Notes: generated by a model not told the origin, from the letters alone. DNA of 39,613 bases from a candidate division KSB1 bacterium (GCA_034505495.1 JAPDQV010000001.1:209892-249504); one strand, 5' to 3'; positions 1 through 10,693 are shown, counted from the first letter of the stretch. Translations and numbers: made by a program.

Positions 1-268
1 TGATCTCTTCGACCCGATCCTGCAGGTCGAATTCAGCCAAAACGATGCGATTGGCGCCGAAGGTGTTGGTTTCGATCACATCGGCGCCGGCAGCCAAGTA
101 AGCTTCGTGAATCCTTTGGATTTTTTGCGGGGCGGTAAGATTGAGAATCTCCGGACAACCTTGATGCGCCGCCCACTCTTCTTCCGTAATTTGCAGCGCA
201 TGGATTTGGGTGCCCATGGCCCCGTCGAATAGGATTAATCCTTTTTTTATGCGTTCAAAAAAAGACAT
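1..268 (-). CDS. metH: Methionine synthase / homocysteine S-methyltransferase, N-terminal fragment
   Basis: The leftward frame starts at the ATG at 268-266 and runs off the left edge after 89 codons. It begins MSFFERIKKGLILFDGAMGT and continues through GADVIETNTFGANR. These are the N-terminal signatures of the homocysteine S-methyltransferase domain, a TIM barrel that binds zinc and homocysteine. The family makes methionine from homocysteine, using methyl-cobalamin and methyltetrahydrofolate in full-length MetH. A GAGGAG-like ribosome binding site lies just upstream of the ATG on this strand. Only the first domain is visible, so full-length MetH cannot be told from a shorter homocysteine methyltransferase. 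It diverges from the branched-chain amino acid operon across a 421-base intergenic region. Confidence 0.85.
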   Translation of the reverse strand, partial: MSFFERIKKGLILFDGAMGTQIHALQITEEEWAAHQGCPEILNLTAPQKIQRIHEAYLAAGADVIETNTFGANRIVLAEFDLQDRVEEI

Positions 269-360
269 GTCGGCTCCTCAAGTTCCTAAAATGTAACGAA
301 AAAAGCGCTCTTTATCAAACGCATAATCGTAAGAGGATCTTGTATTATGTGAATTTTCGC

Positions 361-389
361 TTGACATTTTTCTCTTTTTCATTTACTTT
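361..389 (+). promoter_or_regulatory. Probable sigma-70-type promoter of the ilv-leu-cimA operon
   Basis: A perfect TTGACA lies at 361-366. A 17-base spacer separates it from TACTTT at 384-389, an acceptable -10 box. Transcription would start near 396 and give a leader of about 290 bases before ilvB. That is long enough for the leader peptide and stem-loops described at 461-644. Confidence 0.6.
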
Positions 390-460
390 GTCTCGGACAC
401 GAACAGGATTCAAAAGTTGATAGACGCAAGAGTAAAACCAGTCTTTTTAAAAGGCGGCAG

Positions 461-644
461 CCGGAAAAATTGCGGGATTTTCCGGTTGATAGAGAATCTT
501 GTCGATGTCCATTTACTCCTATTAGGCCTCGTCATTATTACCCTCTTGCTCCGCTAAACAACGCGTGGTGCAAGAGGCAAGCCCAACTCACACAGTCCCC
601 TTTTAAAATCTTTTCGGCAATCCTCTCGCACCATTAGGCAAGAG
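461..644 (+). promoter_or_regulatory. Candidate attenuator with alternating stem arms upstream of ilvB
   Basis: A first hairpin pairs CCGGAAAA at 461-468 with TTTTCCGG at 478-485, directly before a possible TTG start at 486. Four arms follow. Arm 1 is CCTCTTGC at 542-549, inside the last codons of the leader peptide. Arm 2 is GCAAGAGG at 570-577 and is perfectly complementary to arm 1. Arm 3 is CCTCTCGC at 622-629 and pairs with arm 2 with one mismatch. Arm 4 is GCAAGAG at 638-644 and pairs with arm 3 with one mismatch. This 1:2, 2:3, 3:4 topology is that of amino acid biosynthesis attenuators. No run of T follows arm 4, so if it regulates, the mechanism may not be classic intrinsic termination. 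Confidence 0.5.
486..557 (+). CDS. Candidate branched-chain leader peptide, 23 aa
   Basis: A short frame ends at TAA 555-557 and reads LLLLGLVIITLLLR at its C-terminus. That is eight Leu, two Ile, one Val and one Thr in 14 residues, just ahead of genes for Leu, Val and Ile synthesis. The Leu codons include less common ones (CTA and TTA). No ATG or GTG lies in frame. The best start is TTG at 486-488, with a weak purine stretch, GCGGGA, at 472-477 in the loop of the preceding hairpin. Its last codons form arm 1 of the candidate attenuator. The composition and position support a control peptide like IlvL or LeuL, but the start codon and translation are unproven. Confidence 0.5.
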   Translation: MIENLVDVHLLLLGLVIITLLLR

Positions 645-689
645 TGTAATACAGGCGGTCTTTGGTTTATACTCATTAAAGGGAGTTCT

Positions 690-2425
690 ATGAAGAACGC
701 AATGACCGGCGCAGAGATGATCATTCACGCTCTCCAGCAGGAAAAGGTCGGTGCTGTTTTCGGCTATCCTGGGGGATCAATTATCGACGTTTTCGACAAG
801 CTCTATTCGGCGGACGTGCCCTTTTTCCTGACGCGGCATGAGCAGGCCGCCTGCCATGCTGCCGACGGTTATGCGCGGGCTTCCGGTAAACCTGGAGTGG
901 TCATCACGACATCCGGCCCCGGCGCCACCAATATCGTTACCGGCCTGGCTACCGCCTATATGGATTCGATCCCTGTTGTCGCCATCACCGGCCAAGTGCC
1001 GACTCACTTGATCGGTAACGACGCCTTTCAGGAGGCCGATATTGTCGGCATAACCCGGTCGATAACCAAACATAATTTCCTTGTCCAGTCGGTTGATGAA
1101 CTGCCGCGAATTCTTAAAGCGGCGTTTTACATAGCCACCAGCGGCCGCCCCGGCCCGGTCCTGGTCGATGTGCCGAAAAACGTCCAGCAGGCGCGAACCA
1201 CCGTCCCTTATCCTGAAAGCATCGAAATTCGCAGTTACAAGCCGACGGTACAAGGTCATCCGCAGCAGATCAAAAAAGTGGCTGAAGAGATCAAAAAGGC
1301 ATCTCGGCCGGTGCTTTACGTGGGCGGCGGAGCCGTCAGCAGCGGAGCTGCCGAAGAAATTCGTGAACTGGCCGAAAAGTGTGATATTCCGGTCACCACG
1401 ACGTTGATGGGGCTCGGCGTTTTTCCCGAAACCGACGAGCGATCGCTCAAGATGCTCGGCATGCACGGCACCGTCTATGCGAATTATGCGGTGCAGGAGT
1501 GTGATCTGTTGATTGCCGTCGGCGCACGATTCGATGACCGCGTGACGGGCAAAGTGGAAAAATTTGCGCCCAAAGCGGAAATCGTTCACATTGATATAGA
1601 TCCGACGACCATTCGAAAGAACGTGCAGGTCAAGCTGCCCGTGGTCGGCGACGTAAAGGCGGTGCTGTCTGAACTTTTACGAATCGTCGAACCCAAGAAG
1701 CATCGAGAATGGATGGAACAGATCAAGGAGTGGAAAAAGAATTACCCGCTTTATTACCGCGAAAACGGGAAAATTCAGCCGCAAATGGTGGTGCAGACCG
1801 TTGCCGATATGGTCAAACACGAAGCAATCATTGCCACCGAGGTAGGGCAGCATCAGATGTGGACCGCGCAGTTCTATGATTTCGTCGAGCCGAGGACTTT
1901 TCTCAGTTCCGGAGGATTAGGAACCATGGGTTACGGTTTCCCGGCGGCGATCGGAGCTCAGATTGCACGGCCGGACAAGCTGGTTATCGACATGGCAGGA
2001 GACGGCAGCATTCAGATGAACATTCAGGAGCTGGCTACTGCCGTTCTCTACAATATTCCCGTCAAAGTGATCATATTCAACAATCAATCGCTCGGCATGG
2101 TCCGGCAGTGGCAGGGAATGTTTTACAACCGGCGCTTTTCCAATACTTGTCTGCGCAAGAGCAAATTTTGCCCCAAGGTCTGCTCCGGCTCGGAAAACGC
2201 CCCCTGCCCCGACTTTTATGTGCCCGATTTCGTCAAGTTGGCCGAGGCTTACAGCGCGCATGGATTTTACGCCGAAAAGCCGGAAGACGTCCGGCCGACT
2301 TTGGAAAAAGCCTTCAGTACGCCGGGCCCAGTGTTTGTCGAATTCAAGATCGATAAAGAGGAAAACGTCTATCCAATGGTGCCGGCAGGGGCGCCGCTTA
2401 ACGAAATGATCAGAGGGATGGCCTA

Positions 2426-2426
<1 letters not shown>
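690..2426 (+). CDS. ilvB: Acetolactate synthase, large catalytic subunit
   Basis: This enzyme condenses two pyruvates to 2-acetolactate, or pyruvate plus 2-oxobutyrate to 2-aceto-2-hydroxybutyrate. It is the first common step to Val, Leu and Ile and uses thiamine diphosphate, Mg and FAD. Visible family features are the N-terminal block GAVFGYPGGSIIDVFD, the catalytic-Glu region LTRHEQAACHAADGYARA, and the ThDP-binding GDGS...NN motif in GDGSIQMNIQEL to IIFNNQSLGM. At 578 residues it is close to the family length. One oddity is a short Cys-rich insertion near the C-terminus, with C487, C494, C498 and C506, where most homologues run directly from the FYN region into the PDF-KLAEAY region. The start follows AAAGGGAG. 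Its stop overlaps the ilvN start by one base. Confidence 0.97.
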
Positions 2427-3948
<1,522 letters not shown>

Positions 3949-3958
3949 AGGTGTCGTT

Positions 3959-5488
3959 ATGAGCGACCAACGCATTATTGTATTTGACACGACGCTGCGC
4001 GACGGAGAGCAGTGTCCGGGTGCGGCTTTGAGCGTGGAACAAAAGCTGGCAATCGCCCATCAGTTGGCCAAGCTGAACGTCGACGTCATCGAAGCGGGCT
4101 TTCCTGTTTCTTCGGATGCCCAGTTTGAAGCCGTAAAGGTGATTGCCGAACAAGTTCGGGAGCCGGTTATCTGCGGCTTGGCGCGCTGTGTCGACTTGGA
4201 CATCGATAAGGCGGCCGCCGCCCTCGAAAAAGCGGCCAAACCCCGCATCCATACCTTTATCGCCACGTCCAAAATACACCTCGATAAAAAATTCCGCAAG
4301 AGCGAGGAAGAAGTTTTGGAAATGGCCATTCAGGGAATAACGCGGGCTAAAAAGTACTTTTCCGACATCGAGTTTTCGCCGGAGGATTCTTCGCGAACCG
4401 GAAAGCCCTTTCTATTTCGCATCATCCAAGCGGCCATCGACGCCGGTGCTACGACCATCAACATTCCGGATACCGTCGGTTACAGCAACCCCGATGAGTT
4501 TGGACAGCTGATTCGCGAGATCTTTCAAAACGTGCCGAACATCCACAAGGCGGTCCTGAGTGTTCATTGCCACAACGATTTGGGGTTGGCGACGGCAAAT
4601 ACGTTAGCGGCAGTGCGCAACGGCGCGCAGCAGGTCGAAGTCACCATCAACGGCATCGGCGAGCGTGCCGGAAACGCTTCGTTGGAAGAGGTGGTGATGG
4701 CGCTAAAGACCCGCTACGATTTTTATCAAAAGACGACGGGTATTCGTTACGAAGAGATCGTCAAAACCAGCAGGCTGGTCAGTAATCTTACCGGCATTCC
4801 TGTGCAACCCAACAAGGCGGTTGTCGGCGCCAATGCTTTTGCGCACGAATCAGGCATTCATCAGGATGCCATGATCAAAGATGCGGCAACATACGAAATC
4901 ATGAATCCTGCAGAAGTCGGTTGGGGAGAGACGAAAATCGTTTTGGGTCGCCATTCCGGCCGGCACGGTCTGAAAAAGCGGCTGGAAGACTTGGGTTATT
5001 CGCTGAGCCAGGAGAAAATCGACCGCATCTACAAACGCTTCTTGGAAATTGCCGATAAGAAGAAAGAAGTGTTCGATGCGGACCTCGAGGCTTTGGTCAG
5101 CGAAGAGGCGCAGACGATCGAAGAAGTCTATCAGCTGGAATATTTCCATATTCTCAGCGGCAACCATACCGTGCCGACGGCCACCATCGGTCTGCGCATT
5201 GGTGACCAGATTGTTCAGGATGCCGCCGTCGGCGACGGTCCCATAGACGCGGCCTTTGCGGCCATCGACAAAATCATTGGGCGACCGGTCAAGCTGCTCG
5301 AGTTTTCGCTGCAGGCGCTTACCGGCGGCAGAAATGCCATGGGTGAAGTTCACGTCACCATCACCGAAAACGGCCGCAAATTCGTCGGTCGCGGTACCGG
5401 CACGGACGTCATCGAGGCGGGCATCCGTGCCTACATCCATGCGCATAACAAGCTCTACAGCGCATCCGAATCGAAAAGCAAAGGGTAA
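3959..5488 (+). CDS. leuA: 2-Isopropylmalate synthase
   Basis: This enzyme condenses acetyl-CoA with 2-oxoisovalerate, the first committed step to leucine. The [15 protein letters not shown] motif near the N-terminus, the [12 protein letters not shown] metal-binding block and the [14 protein letters not shown] block are typical of the DRE-TIM metallolyase family. [12 protein letters not shown] follows, and a C-terminal LeuA allosteric domain (about residues 390-509) would bind leucine. At 509 residues it is full length. It starts 10 bases after ilvC, with AAAGGTG as ribosome binding site. The leuC and leuD isomerase genes are not in this window, so the pathway must be completed elsewhere. Confidence 0.95.
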   Translation: MSDQRIIVFDTTLRDGEQCPGAALSVEQKLAIAHQLAKLNVDVIEAGFPVSSDAQFEAVKVIAEQVREPVICGLARCVDLDIDKAAAALEKAAKPRIHTFIATSKIHLDKKFRKSEEEVLEMAIQGITRAKKYFSDIEFSPEDSSRTGKPFLFRIIQAAIDAGATTINIPDTVGYSNPDEFGQLIREIFQNVPNIHKAVLSVHCHNDLGLATANTLAAVRNGAQQVEVTINGIGERAGNASLEEVVMALKTRYDFYQKTTGIRYEEIVKTSRLVSNLTGIPVQPNKAVVGANAFAHESGIHQDAMIKDAATYEIMNPAEVGWGETKIVLGRHSGRHGLKKRLEDLGYSLSQEKIDRIYKRFLEIADKKKEVFDADLEALVSEEAQTIEEVYQLEYFHILSGNHTVPTATIGLRIGDQIVQDAAVGDGPIDAAFAAIDKIIGRPVKLLEFSLQALTGGRNAMGEVHVTITENGRKFVGRGTGTDVIEAGIRAYIHAHNKLYSASESKSKG

Positions 5489-5497
5489 AAAGCACTC

Positions 5498-6580
5498 ATG
5501 CAAAAGAGCAATTATCGAATTACGGTACTTCCGGGTGACGGGATCGGTCCGGAAGTAGTGGCCGAGGCTGTAAAGGTGCTCAGAACTGTAGCCGAATTGG
5601 CCGGTTTCAAGGTGGAGCTCGACTATCGCGATGTGGGCGGTGCGGCGATCGACAAATACGGCACGCCGCTACCTGAGGAGACCTTGGCCGCCTGCCGCGC
5701 AAGCGATGCTGTTCTGCTCGGCGCCATCGGTGCACCCCAATACGATCAGCTTCCTTCCCACATGCGCCCCGAGAAAGGGCTGCTCGGCTTGCGCGCCGGT
5801 TTAGGACTTTATGCCAATCTTCGACCCGCCAAAATCTACCCCGCCCTCGCGGCATCTTCTACATTGAAAGAAGAGGTGGTTCAAGATGTCGATCTGCTGA
5901 TCGTACGTGAGCTGACCGGCGGAGTCTATTTCGGGGAGCCGCGCGGCTTGGAGCAGGACCGCGGCTTCAATACAATGATCTATACCCGCAAAGAGGTCGA
6001 GCGGATCGCGCGCGTTGCGTTTGAGGCGGCAAAAAACCGTCGGCGCCAAGTATGCTCCGTCGACAAGGCCAACGTGCTCGAAGTCTCGCAATTTTGGCGG
6101 CGCATCGTCATCGAGGTTGCCGCGGAGTATCCGGAAATCACTCTCACTCACATGTATGTCGACAATGCGGCCATGCAGCTGATCCGCAATCCGCGCCAGT
6201 TTGATGTGATCGTCACCGGCAATCTGTTCGGCGATATTTTAAGCGACGAGGCGGCCATGATTACCGGATCTCTCGGCATGCTGCCTTCCGCAAGTCTTGG
6301 CGACGGCCCGGGAATGTATGAACCGGTGCACGGCTCGGCGCCGGACATCGCCGGGCAAAACAAAGCGAATCCGATTGCTACCATTGCTTCAGTCGCCATG
6401 ATGCTCATTCACTCTTTGGGCAGAAAAAAAGAAGGCGAGTGGATCGAAACGGCAATCGGCAATGCCCTGCTCAAAGGGGCAAGAACCGCCGACATCGCCC
6501 GACCAAGCGAAGCTGTTCTAACGACGACGGAAATGGGAGATTTCATCGTCCGCGAAGTGGAGTACGCGGCAAAAGGGTAA
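5498..6580 (+). CDS. leuB: 3-Isopropylmalate dehydrogenase
   Basis: This enzyme oxidatively decarboxylates 3-isopropylmalate to 2-oxoisocaproate with NAD. It begins [20 protein letters not shown], the family N-terminus. The substrate loop region includes [32 protein letters not shown], the [11 protein letters not shown] block, [10 protein letters not shown] and [16 protein letters not shown] follow in the expected order. At 360 residues it has normal length. It starts 9 bases after leuA and ends 10 bases before cimA. In organisms with CimA, the same enzyme can also act on 3-methylmalate in the citramalate route to isoleucine. Confidence 0.96.
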   Translation: MQKSNYRITVLPGDGIGPEVVAEAVKVLRTVAELAGFKVELDYRDVGGAAIDKYGTPLPEETLAACRASDAVLLGAIGAPQYDQLPSHMRPEKGLLGLRAGLGLYANLRPAKIYPALAASSTLKEEVVQDVDLLIVRELTGGVYFGEPRGLEQDRGFNTMIYTRKEVERIARVAFEAAKNRRRQVCSVDKANVLEVSQFWRRIVIEVAAEYPEITLTHMYVDNAAMQLIRNPRQFDVIVTGNLFGDILSDEAAMITGSLGMLPSASLGDGPGMYEPVHGSAPDIAGQNKANPIATIASVAMMLIHSLGRKKEGEWIETAIGNALLKGARTADIARPSEAVLTTTEMGDFIVREVEYAAKG

Positions 6581-6590
6581 GGAGAGGAAT

Positions 6591-8195
6591 ATGGCGGCAA
6601 CTTTGATCATTTACGATACGACGCTGCGGGACGGCAATCAGCATGAAGGAGTCTCGTATTCAGTCTCCGACAAAGTGCAGATTGCGAAACGGCTGGACGA
6701 GTTTGGTGTCGATTACATTGAGGGGGGGTGGCCGGGTTCCAATCCCAAGGACATCGAATTTTTCCAACGCGCCCGTACCATCGAATGGCACAATGCCAAA
6801 ATTGCCGCTTTCGGTAGTACTCGGCGCGTGCAATCGAGTGTGGACAAGGATGAAAACCTGCAACTGCTCGTTCAAGCCGAAACTCCAGTTGTCACTATTT
6901 TCGGCAAAAGCTGGGATCTGCATGTTATCGACGGATTGCGGACGACTCTGGAAACCAATCTCGAGCTGATTTACGAGTCGGTGGCCTTTTTGAAGGACAA
7001 GGGAAAAGAGGTCATTTACGACGCCGAACACTATTTCGACGGATTTTCGGCCAACCCCGAGTACGCTCTTAAAACCCTCGAGGCGGCTCTGCGGGGAGGA
7101 GCCGATTGTCTGGTCTTGTGCGACACCAACGGCGGCATGATTACCGACCGGCTCGTCGAAATTCTCGAACAGACTTTAAAGGCTTTTCCCGGCACGCCCT
7201 TCGGTATTCACGCCCATAACGACTCCGACTGCGCAGTCGCCAACAGCCTGGCGGCGGTCAAGCGGGGTGTTCTCCACGTTCAAGGCACTATAAACGGATA
7301 CGGAGAGCGGTGCGGCAATGCCAACCTCTGCTCCATCATTCCGGGAGTGGCGTTAAAACTGGACGGAGTAGAATTAAAACCCCGTGTCAAGCTGTCGGAG
7401 CTCACGACTTTGTCCCGCTATGTGAGTGAGATGTCAAATCTTCCGCATCGGGAAGAGTCTCCTTACGTCGGCAACAGCGCTTTTGCTCACAAGGGCGGGA
7501 TCCATGTCAGCGCTTTGCAAAGGAACCGCAGGACTTATGAGCACATTGATCCAAAGCTTGTCGGCAACCATCAACGCATCTTGGTAAGCGATCAGGCGGG
7601 CCAGAGCAATATTTTGCAAAAAGCCAAGGAGTTGGGCTACGACTTGTCCTCGGACAAAGAAGGCGTACGCGAGATTGTTCAACGGCTCAAAGAGTTGGAA
7701 CATCTCGGTTATCAATTCGAAGATGCAGACGGATCGTTCGAAGTGCTCATCCACAAGACGACGGGCAATGTCCGCAACTTTTTCGAGCTCAAATCGGCCA
7801 GGGTGGTGGTGTTCAAATACGAAGAAGGCAACCTCCATTCAGAGGCCATCCTACTGATACGCATCGACGGACACATGCAGCATGTCGTTGCCGAAGGGCA
7901 CGGCCCGGTCGACGCCTTGGACAAAGCGTTACGTAAAGCATTGGAGCCTTTTTATCCTTCGTTGAGAGAAATGAGGCTGATCGACTATAAAGTCCGCGTT
8001 CTCGACAGCCGCGAGGGCACTGCCGCCAAAGTGCGAGTTACCATTCAGTCAGAAGACGGAAACATGATATGGGGCACGGTAGGTGTTTCCGAAAACATCA
8101 TTGAAGCAAGCTGGCAGGCATTGGTAGATCGCATAACCTATAAATTAATGCGCGATCTCGAAAATAATGATAAAGAAAACCGGCAGAGCAGTTAA
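6591..8195 (+). CDS. cimA: (R)-citramalate synthase
   Basis: This is a LeuA paralogue that condenses pyruvate and acetyl-CoA to citramalate, opening a threonine-independent route to 2-oxobutyrate and isoleucine. It has YDTTLRDGNQHEGVSYSVSD at the N-terminus. EGGWPGSNPKD, the HAHNDSDCAVANSLAAV metal block, NGYGERCGNANLCSI, and FAHKGGIHVSAL also occur; these separate CimA-type enzymes from true LeuA. The C-terminal third (about 400-534) is a LeuA-type regulatory domain. At 534 residues it matches the long CimA form. An AAGGAGAGG site precedes the ATG. It is the last gene of the operon, and the terminator hairpin overlaps its final codons. Confidence 0.93.
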   Translation: MAATLIIYDTTLRDGNQHEGVSYSVSDKVQIAKRLDEFGVDYIEGGWPGSNPKDIEFFQRARTIEWHNAKIAAFGSTRRVQSSVDKDENLQLLVQAETPVVTIFGKSWDLHVIDGLRTTLETNLELIYESVAFLKDKGKEVIYDAEHYFDGFSANPEYALKTLEAALRGGADCLVLCDTNGGMITDRLVEILEQTLKAFPGTPFGIHAHNDSDCAVANSLAAVKRGVLHVQGTINGYGERCGNANLCSIIPGVALKLDGVELKPRVKLSELTTLSRYVSEMSNLPHREESPYVGNSAFAHKGGIHVSALQRNRRTYEHIDPKLVGNHQRILVSDQAGQSNILQKAKELGYDLSSDKEGVREIVQRLKELEHLGYQFEDADGSFEVLIHKTTGNVRNFFELKSARVVVFKYEEGNLHSEAILLIRIDGHMQHVVAEGHGPVDALDKALRKALEPFYPSLREMRLIDYKVRVLDSREGTAAKVRVTIQSEDGNMIWGTVGVSENIIEASWQALVDRITYKLMRDLENNDKENRQSS

Positions 8196-8211
8196 AGCTC
8201 TGCCGGTTTTC
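8175..8211. terminator. Bidirectional terminator between cimA and the lipoprotein gene
   Basis: A perfect 15-bp inverted repeat (GAAAACCGGCAGAGC at 8175-8189 and its complement at 8197-8211) encloses a 7-base loop. The left arm covers the last cimA codons and the stop lies in the loop. The arms end in AAAA and TTTT, so it can act in both directions for the converging genes. Confidence 0.85.
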
Positions 8212-8223
8212 TCAGCACCGCGC

Positions 8224-8955
8224 TCAGTTCCAGGAGCCGTAGCCGGTCTGAGTTCCGTCGTTAAATGTCCACCAGGCACCGTTGCCTTCCGAGTTCCACG
8301 TAATCCTCAAATCATAGACGAGACTGCCCTTGCTGTTGGGCGAAAACCGCTCCAACCGGCCCGACTTGTCCGCTTTGAAAGTAAATTCGATCTTTCCCGT
8401 CGGCGGTTCATACCACTGTTTGACAAACTTGTAGTCGCCGTTTTCCAAAGTGTACCAAACCCACTCGATGGTTATCTGTTGAGTCCCAAGTTTGTAAAGA
8501 TAGACATGACCGTTGGTTTGGTCCGTCCTTTGGACGACATCCATTTTTCGCCAATTTTCGAGGCTCACTCCCTCAACGTTGCCGCTCAAAAGCAGTTGCC
8601 ATGTGTACCGGCCGCCGCCTGCGGTAATCTTGAGCACGTTTTTTACATTGTTATCCATCCATTCATATTCCCAATTGCCGCTTTCTTCCTTTACCGCTGT
8701 AGCTCCGGCAGGCGGCTCGAAAATGCAGCCGGTGCCTTCAAAATTGGTCACTTCGGCCGCAATTTGCAGGGCCAGCTTGGCTTTTTCATCGGAAGACTGC
8801 ATCATTTTGGCGGGAAAGACGAATTGTTTGAGAGTGAATTCCGGCGCCTTGGGCGGCGTCGTCGGCGTCACCGGACTTTCTTTATCTGAAGAACAAGCAA
8901 TAAACATCATCAGTAAGGCGACGCCTGAGCAGAAAAACCGCTTAAAACCAGACAT
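8224..8955 (-). CDS. Secreted lipoprotein of unknown function
   Basis: The 243-residue product starts with a positively charged n-region (MSGFKRFFCSG), a hydrophobic core and a lipobox ending FIAC, so it is probably a lipoprotein cleaved before Cys21. A Ser/Pro/Thr-rich linker (about 22-40) follows. The rest is a soluble, beta-rich region with many Trp, Tyr and Gly residues. I do not recognise a family. A good AAGGAGG site lies before the ATG on the minus strand. It converges on cimA and is divergent from the sugar symporter gene, but nothing in the sequence links it to either pathway. Confidence 0.75.
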   Translation of the reverse strand: MSGFKRFFCSGVALLMMFIACSSDKESPVTPTTPPKAPEFTLKQFVFPAKMMQSSDEKAKLALQIAAEVTNFEGTGCIFEPPAGATAVKEESGNWEYEWMDNNVKNVLKITAGGGRYTWQLLLSGNVEGVSLENWRKMDVVQRTDQTNGHVYLYKLGTQQITIEWVWYTLENGDYKFVKQWYEPPTGKIEFTFKADKSGRLERFSPNSKGSLVYDLRITWNSEGNGAWWTFNDGTQTGYGSWN

Positions 8956-9236
8956 CTTACGCCTCCTTTCTCAGAACAATGAAACAAACACCCCGCGATC
9001 GACCGTTTGCCGATCCGCAGGAGATTGCTCTTTAAAATAATATTCTGAGCCGTTGGCGAATCCTGGTAGGAAAAACAGCAGCTTGTGAAGATCCTTAAGC
9101 TACATCCGCAATTGCCGAACATTAAAACAAAATGCGCCGGTAAAATATTCAAGCTTTTAAAAACGTCGCTTTTATTTAAGGTGAAAATTCTTTACTTTTT
9201 CGCAAAAGGGCGCCGTAGAAAGACCATTACTCTATT

Positions 9237-9243
9237 AAGGAGG
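9237..9243 (+). promoter_or_regulatory. Strong ribosome binding site of the GPH symporter gene
   Basis: AAGGAGG sits 9 bases before the ATG at 9253. The 297 bases between the divergent lipoprotein and symporter genes (8956-9252) hold no gene I can support. They are AT-rich near 9140-9230, where a promoter for the symporter operon probably lies, but I cannot pick -35 and -10 boxes with confidence. Confidence 0.7.
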
Positions 9244-9252
9244 ATATAAACC

Positions 9253-10665
9253 ATGACCGCTCCGGCTGTCGGCAAGTTGACGCTGAAAGAAAAAATCGCC
9301 TACGGTTTCGGTGATCTCGCCTCGGTGTTGTATTGGCAGACTTTTATGCTCTATTTTACATATTTTTATACCGATGTCTTTCTCATTTCGGCCAATGCGG
9401 CAGCCACCTTATTTTTGGTCAGCCGCATTTGGGACGGCATCAACGATCCCTTTATGGGCATGATTGCAGATCGAACGAATACGCGATGGGGCAAGTTCAG
9501 GCCCTATCTATTGTGGCTTTGCGTTCCTTTTGCCGTGATGGGGGTGCTGACCTTTACCGTACCGCCTTTCGGATATACGGGAAAGCTCATCTATGCGTTT
9601 TTGACTTTTAACGGCATCATGATGCTCTATACGGCCATCAACATCCCCTATACTGCGCTGCTCGGCGTCATTTCGCCGGATTCCGTCGATCGAACCAGCG
9701 TCTCCTCCATAAAATTTCTTTTTGCCTTCTCAGCCGGAATTATCGTCTCTGCAACATTGCTGCCGATGGTCAAAGCTTTCGGCGGCGGAGACGATCCCGC
9801 CCGTCAGGCAATCGGCTGGCAAAGAGCGTTTATGGTTTACGGCGCCGCAGCCATTATCTTCTTCCTCATTGCCTTTGCCGGAACGCGGGAAAGAGTCCAG
9901 CCTCCGAAAAGCCAAAAATCCTCCATTAAGCAGGATCTTTACGAGTTGATTACTAACGTGCCGTGGCTTATTCTCCTGGCGACCACGCTGACATTTATTT
10001 TGTTCGTTGCCGTTCGAAGCAGCGTTACCACGCACTATTTTAAATATGTAGTGGGTGAGAGGACGATCGTATTGCCGATTTTAGGCGGAAAAGCCTACGG
10101 ATTCGAAGAGATCGTATCGGCTTTCAACACCGTCGGACAAATCTTTAGCCTTATCGGCGTGTTGGGCGTCAGCTGGTTTGCCAAAAAGGTCGGGAAAAAG
10201 CGCGCTTTTTTGATTTTATTCGTCATCGCCATCCTCAGCACGGCGGGATTCTATTTCGTCAAACCTGAAAAACTGGGATTGATCTTTTTGATGCAAATAA
10301 CCGGATCTGCGAGCGGCGGACCTCTCAGCGTTCTGCTTTGGGCAATGTATGCCGATACGGCAGATTACGGAGAATGGAAACGCGGTCGCCGCGCAACCGG
10401 CCTGGTTTTTTCCGCTTCCACAATGTCGCAAAAAATCGGGTGGGCTTTGGGTGCTTTTGTCGCCTTGAAGCTTATGGCAGGCGTTGGATTCACCCCTAAC
10501 CAGGAACAAGCCGCGTCGAGCGTCCAAGGCCTGCGGCTGCTGTTCAGTCTCATCCCGGCGGCGCTGGGCATCATCTCTTTTCTTCTCATGATTTTATATC
10601 CGCTAAGTGATGATAAAGTGGAACAAATTACCGCCGAGCTCAGCGGGCGACGGCAAAGTGATTGA
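9253..10665 (+). CDS. GPH-family sugar:cation symporter
   Basis: This is a 470-residue, about 12-segment membrane protein of the glycoside-pentoside-hexuronide branch of the major facilitator fold. The N-terminus KEKIAYGFGDLASVLYWQTF and the loop motif DRTNTRWGKFRPYLLW between segments 2 and 3 are typical of MelB/XynP-like transporters. A second-half repeat has YADTADYGEWKRGRRATGLVFS, also a family signature. The family imports disaccharides or glycosides with Na or H ions. It leads a three-gene set with a GH94 phosphorylase and phosphoglucomutase, so the likely substrate is a beta-glucosidic disaccharide such as cellobiose. The exact sugar is inference. Confidence 0.9.
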   Translation: MTAPAVGKLTLKEKIAYGFGDLASVLYWQTFMLYFTYFYTDVFLISANAAATLFLVSRIWDGINDPFMGMIADRTNTRWGKFRPYLLWLCVPFAVMGVLTFTVPPFGYTGKLIYAFLTFNGIMMLYTAINIPYTALLGVISPDSVDRTSVSSIKFLFAFSAGIIVSATLLPMVKAFGGGDDPARQAIGWQRAFMVYGAAAIIFFLIAFAGTRERVQPPKSQKSSIKQDLYELITNVPWLILLATTLTFILFVAVRSSVTTHYFKYVVGERTIVLPILGGKAYGFEEIVSAFNTVGQIFSLIGVLGVSWFAKKVGKKRAFLILFVIAILSTAGFYFVKPEKLGLIFLMQITGSASGGPLSVLLWAMYADTADYGEWKRGRRATGLVFSASTMSQKIGWALGAFVALKLMAGVGFTPNQEQAASSVQGLRLLFSLIPAALGIISFLLMILYPLSDDKVEQITAELSGRRQSD

Positions 10666-10678
10666 CACCGACAGGTTT

Positions 10679-10686
10679 CAGGAGGG
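10679..10686 (+). promoter_or_regulatory. Ribosome binding site that fixes a GTG start for the GH94 gene
   Basis: CAGGAGGG lies 7 bases before GTG at 10694. The longer frame from ATG 10607 would overlap the symporter gene by 59 bases, would have no ribosome binding site, and would add 29 residues absent from GH94 proteins, which start with a short MKYGxFDD-like block. Confidence 0.8.
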
Positions 10687-10693
10687 CGAAAAC

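Noticed and set aside
269..689. T-box or SAM riboswitch in the metH-ilvB intergenic region
   Set aside because: No T-box sequence (AGGGTGGNACCGCG) and no SAM riboswitch core is visible; the leader peptide explanation fits better.
10607..10693. Longer start for the GH94 phosphorylase at ATG 10607
   Set aside because: It would overlap the symporter gene by 59 bases, lacks a ribosome binding site and adds residues not present in the family; GTG 10694 has a strong site.
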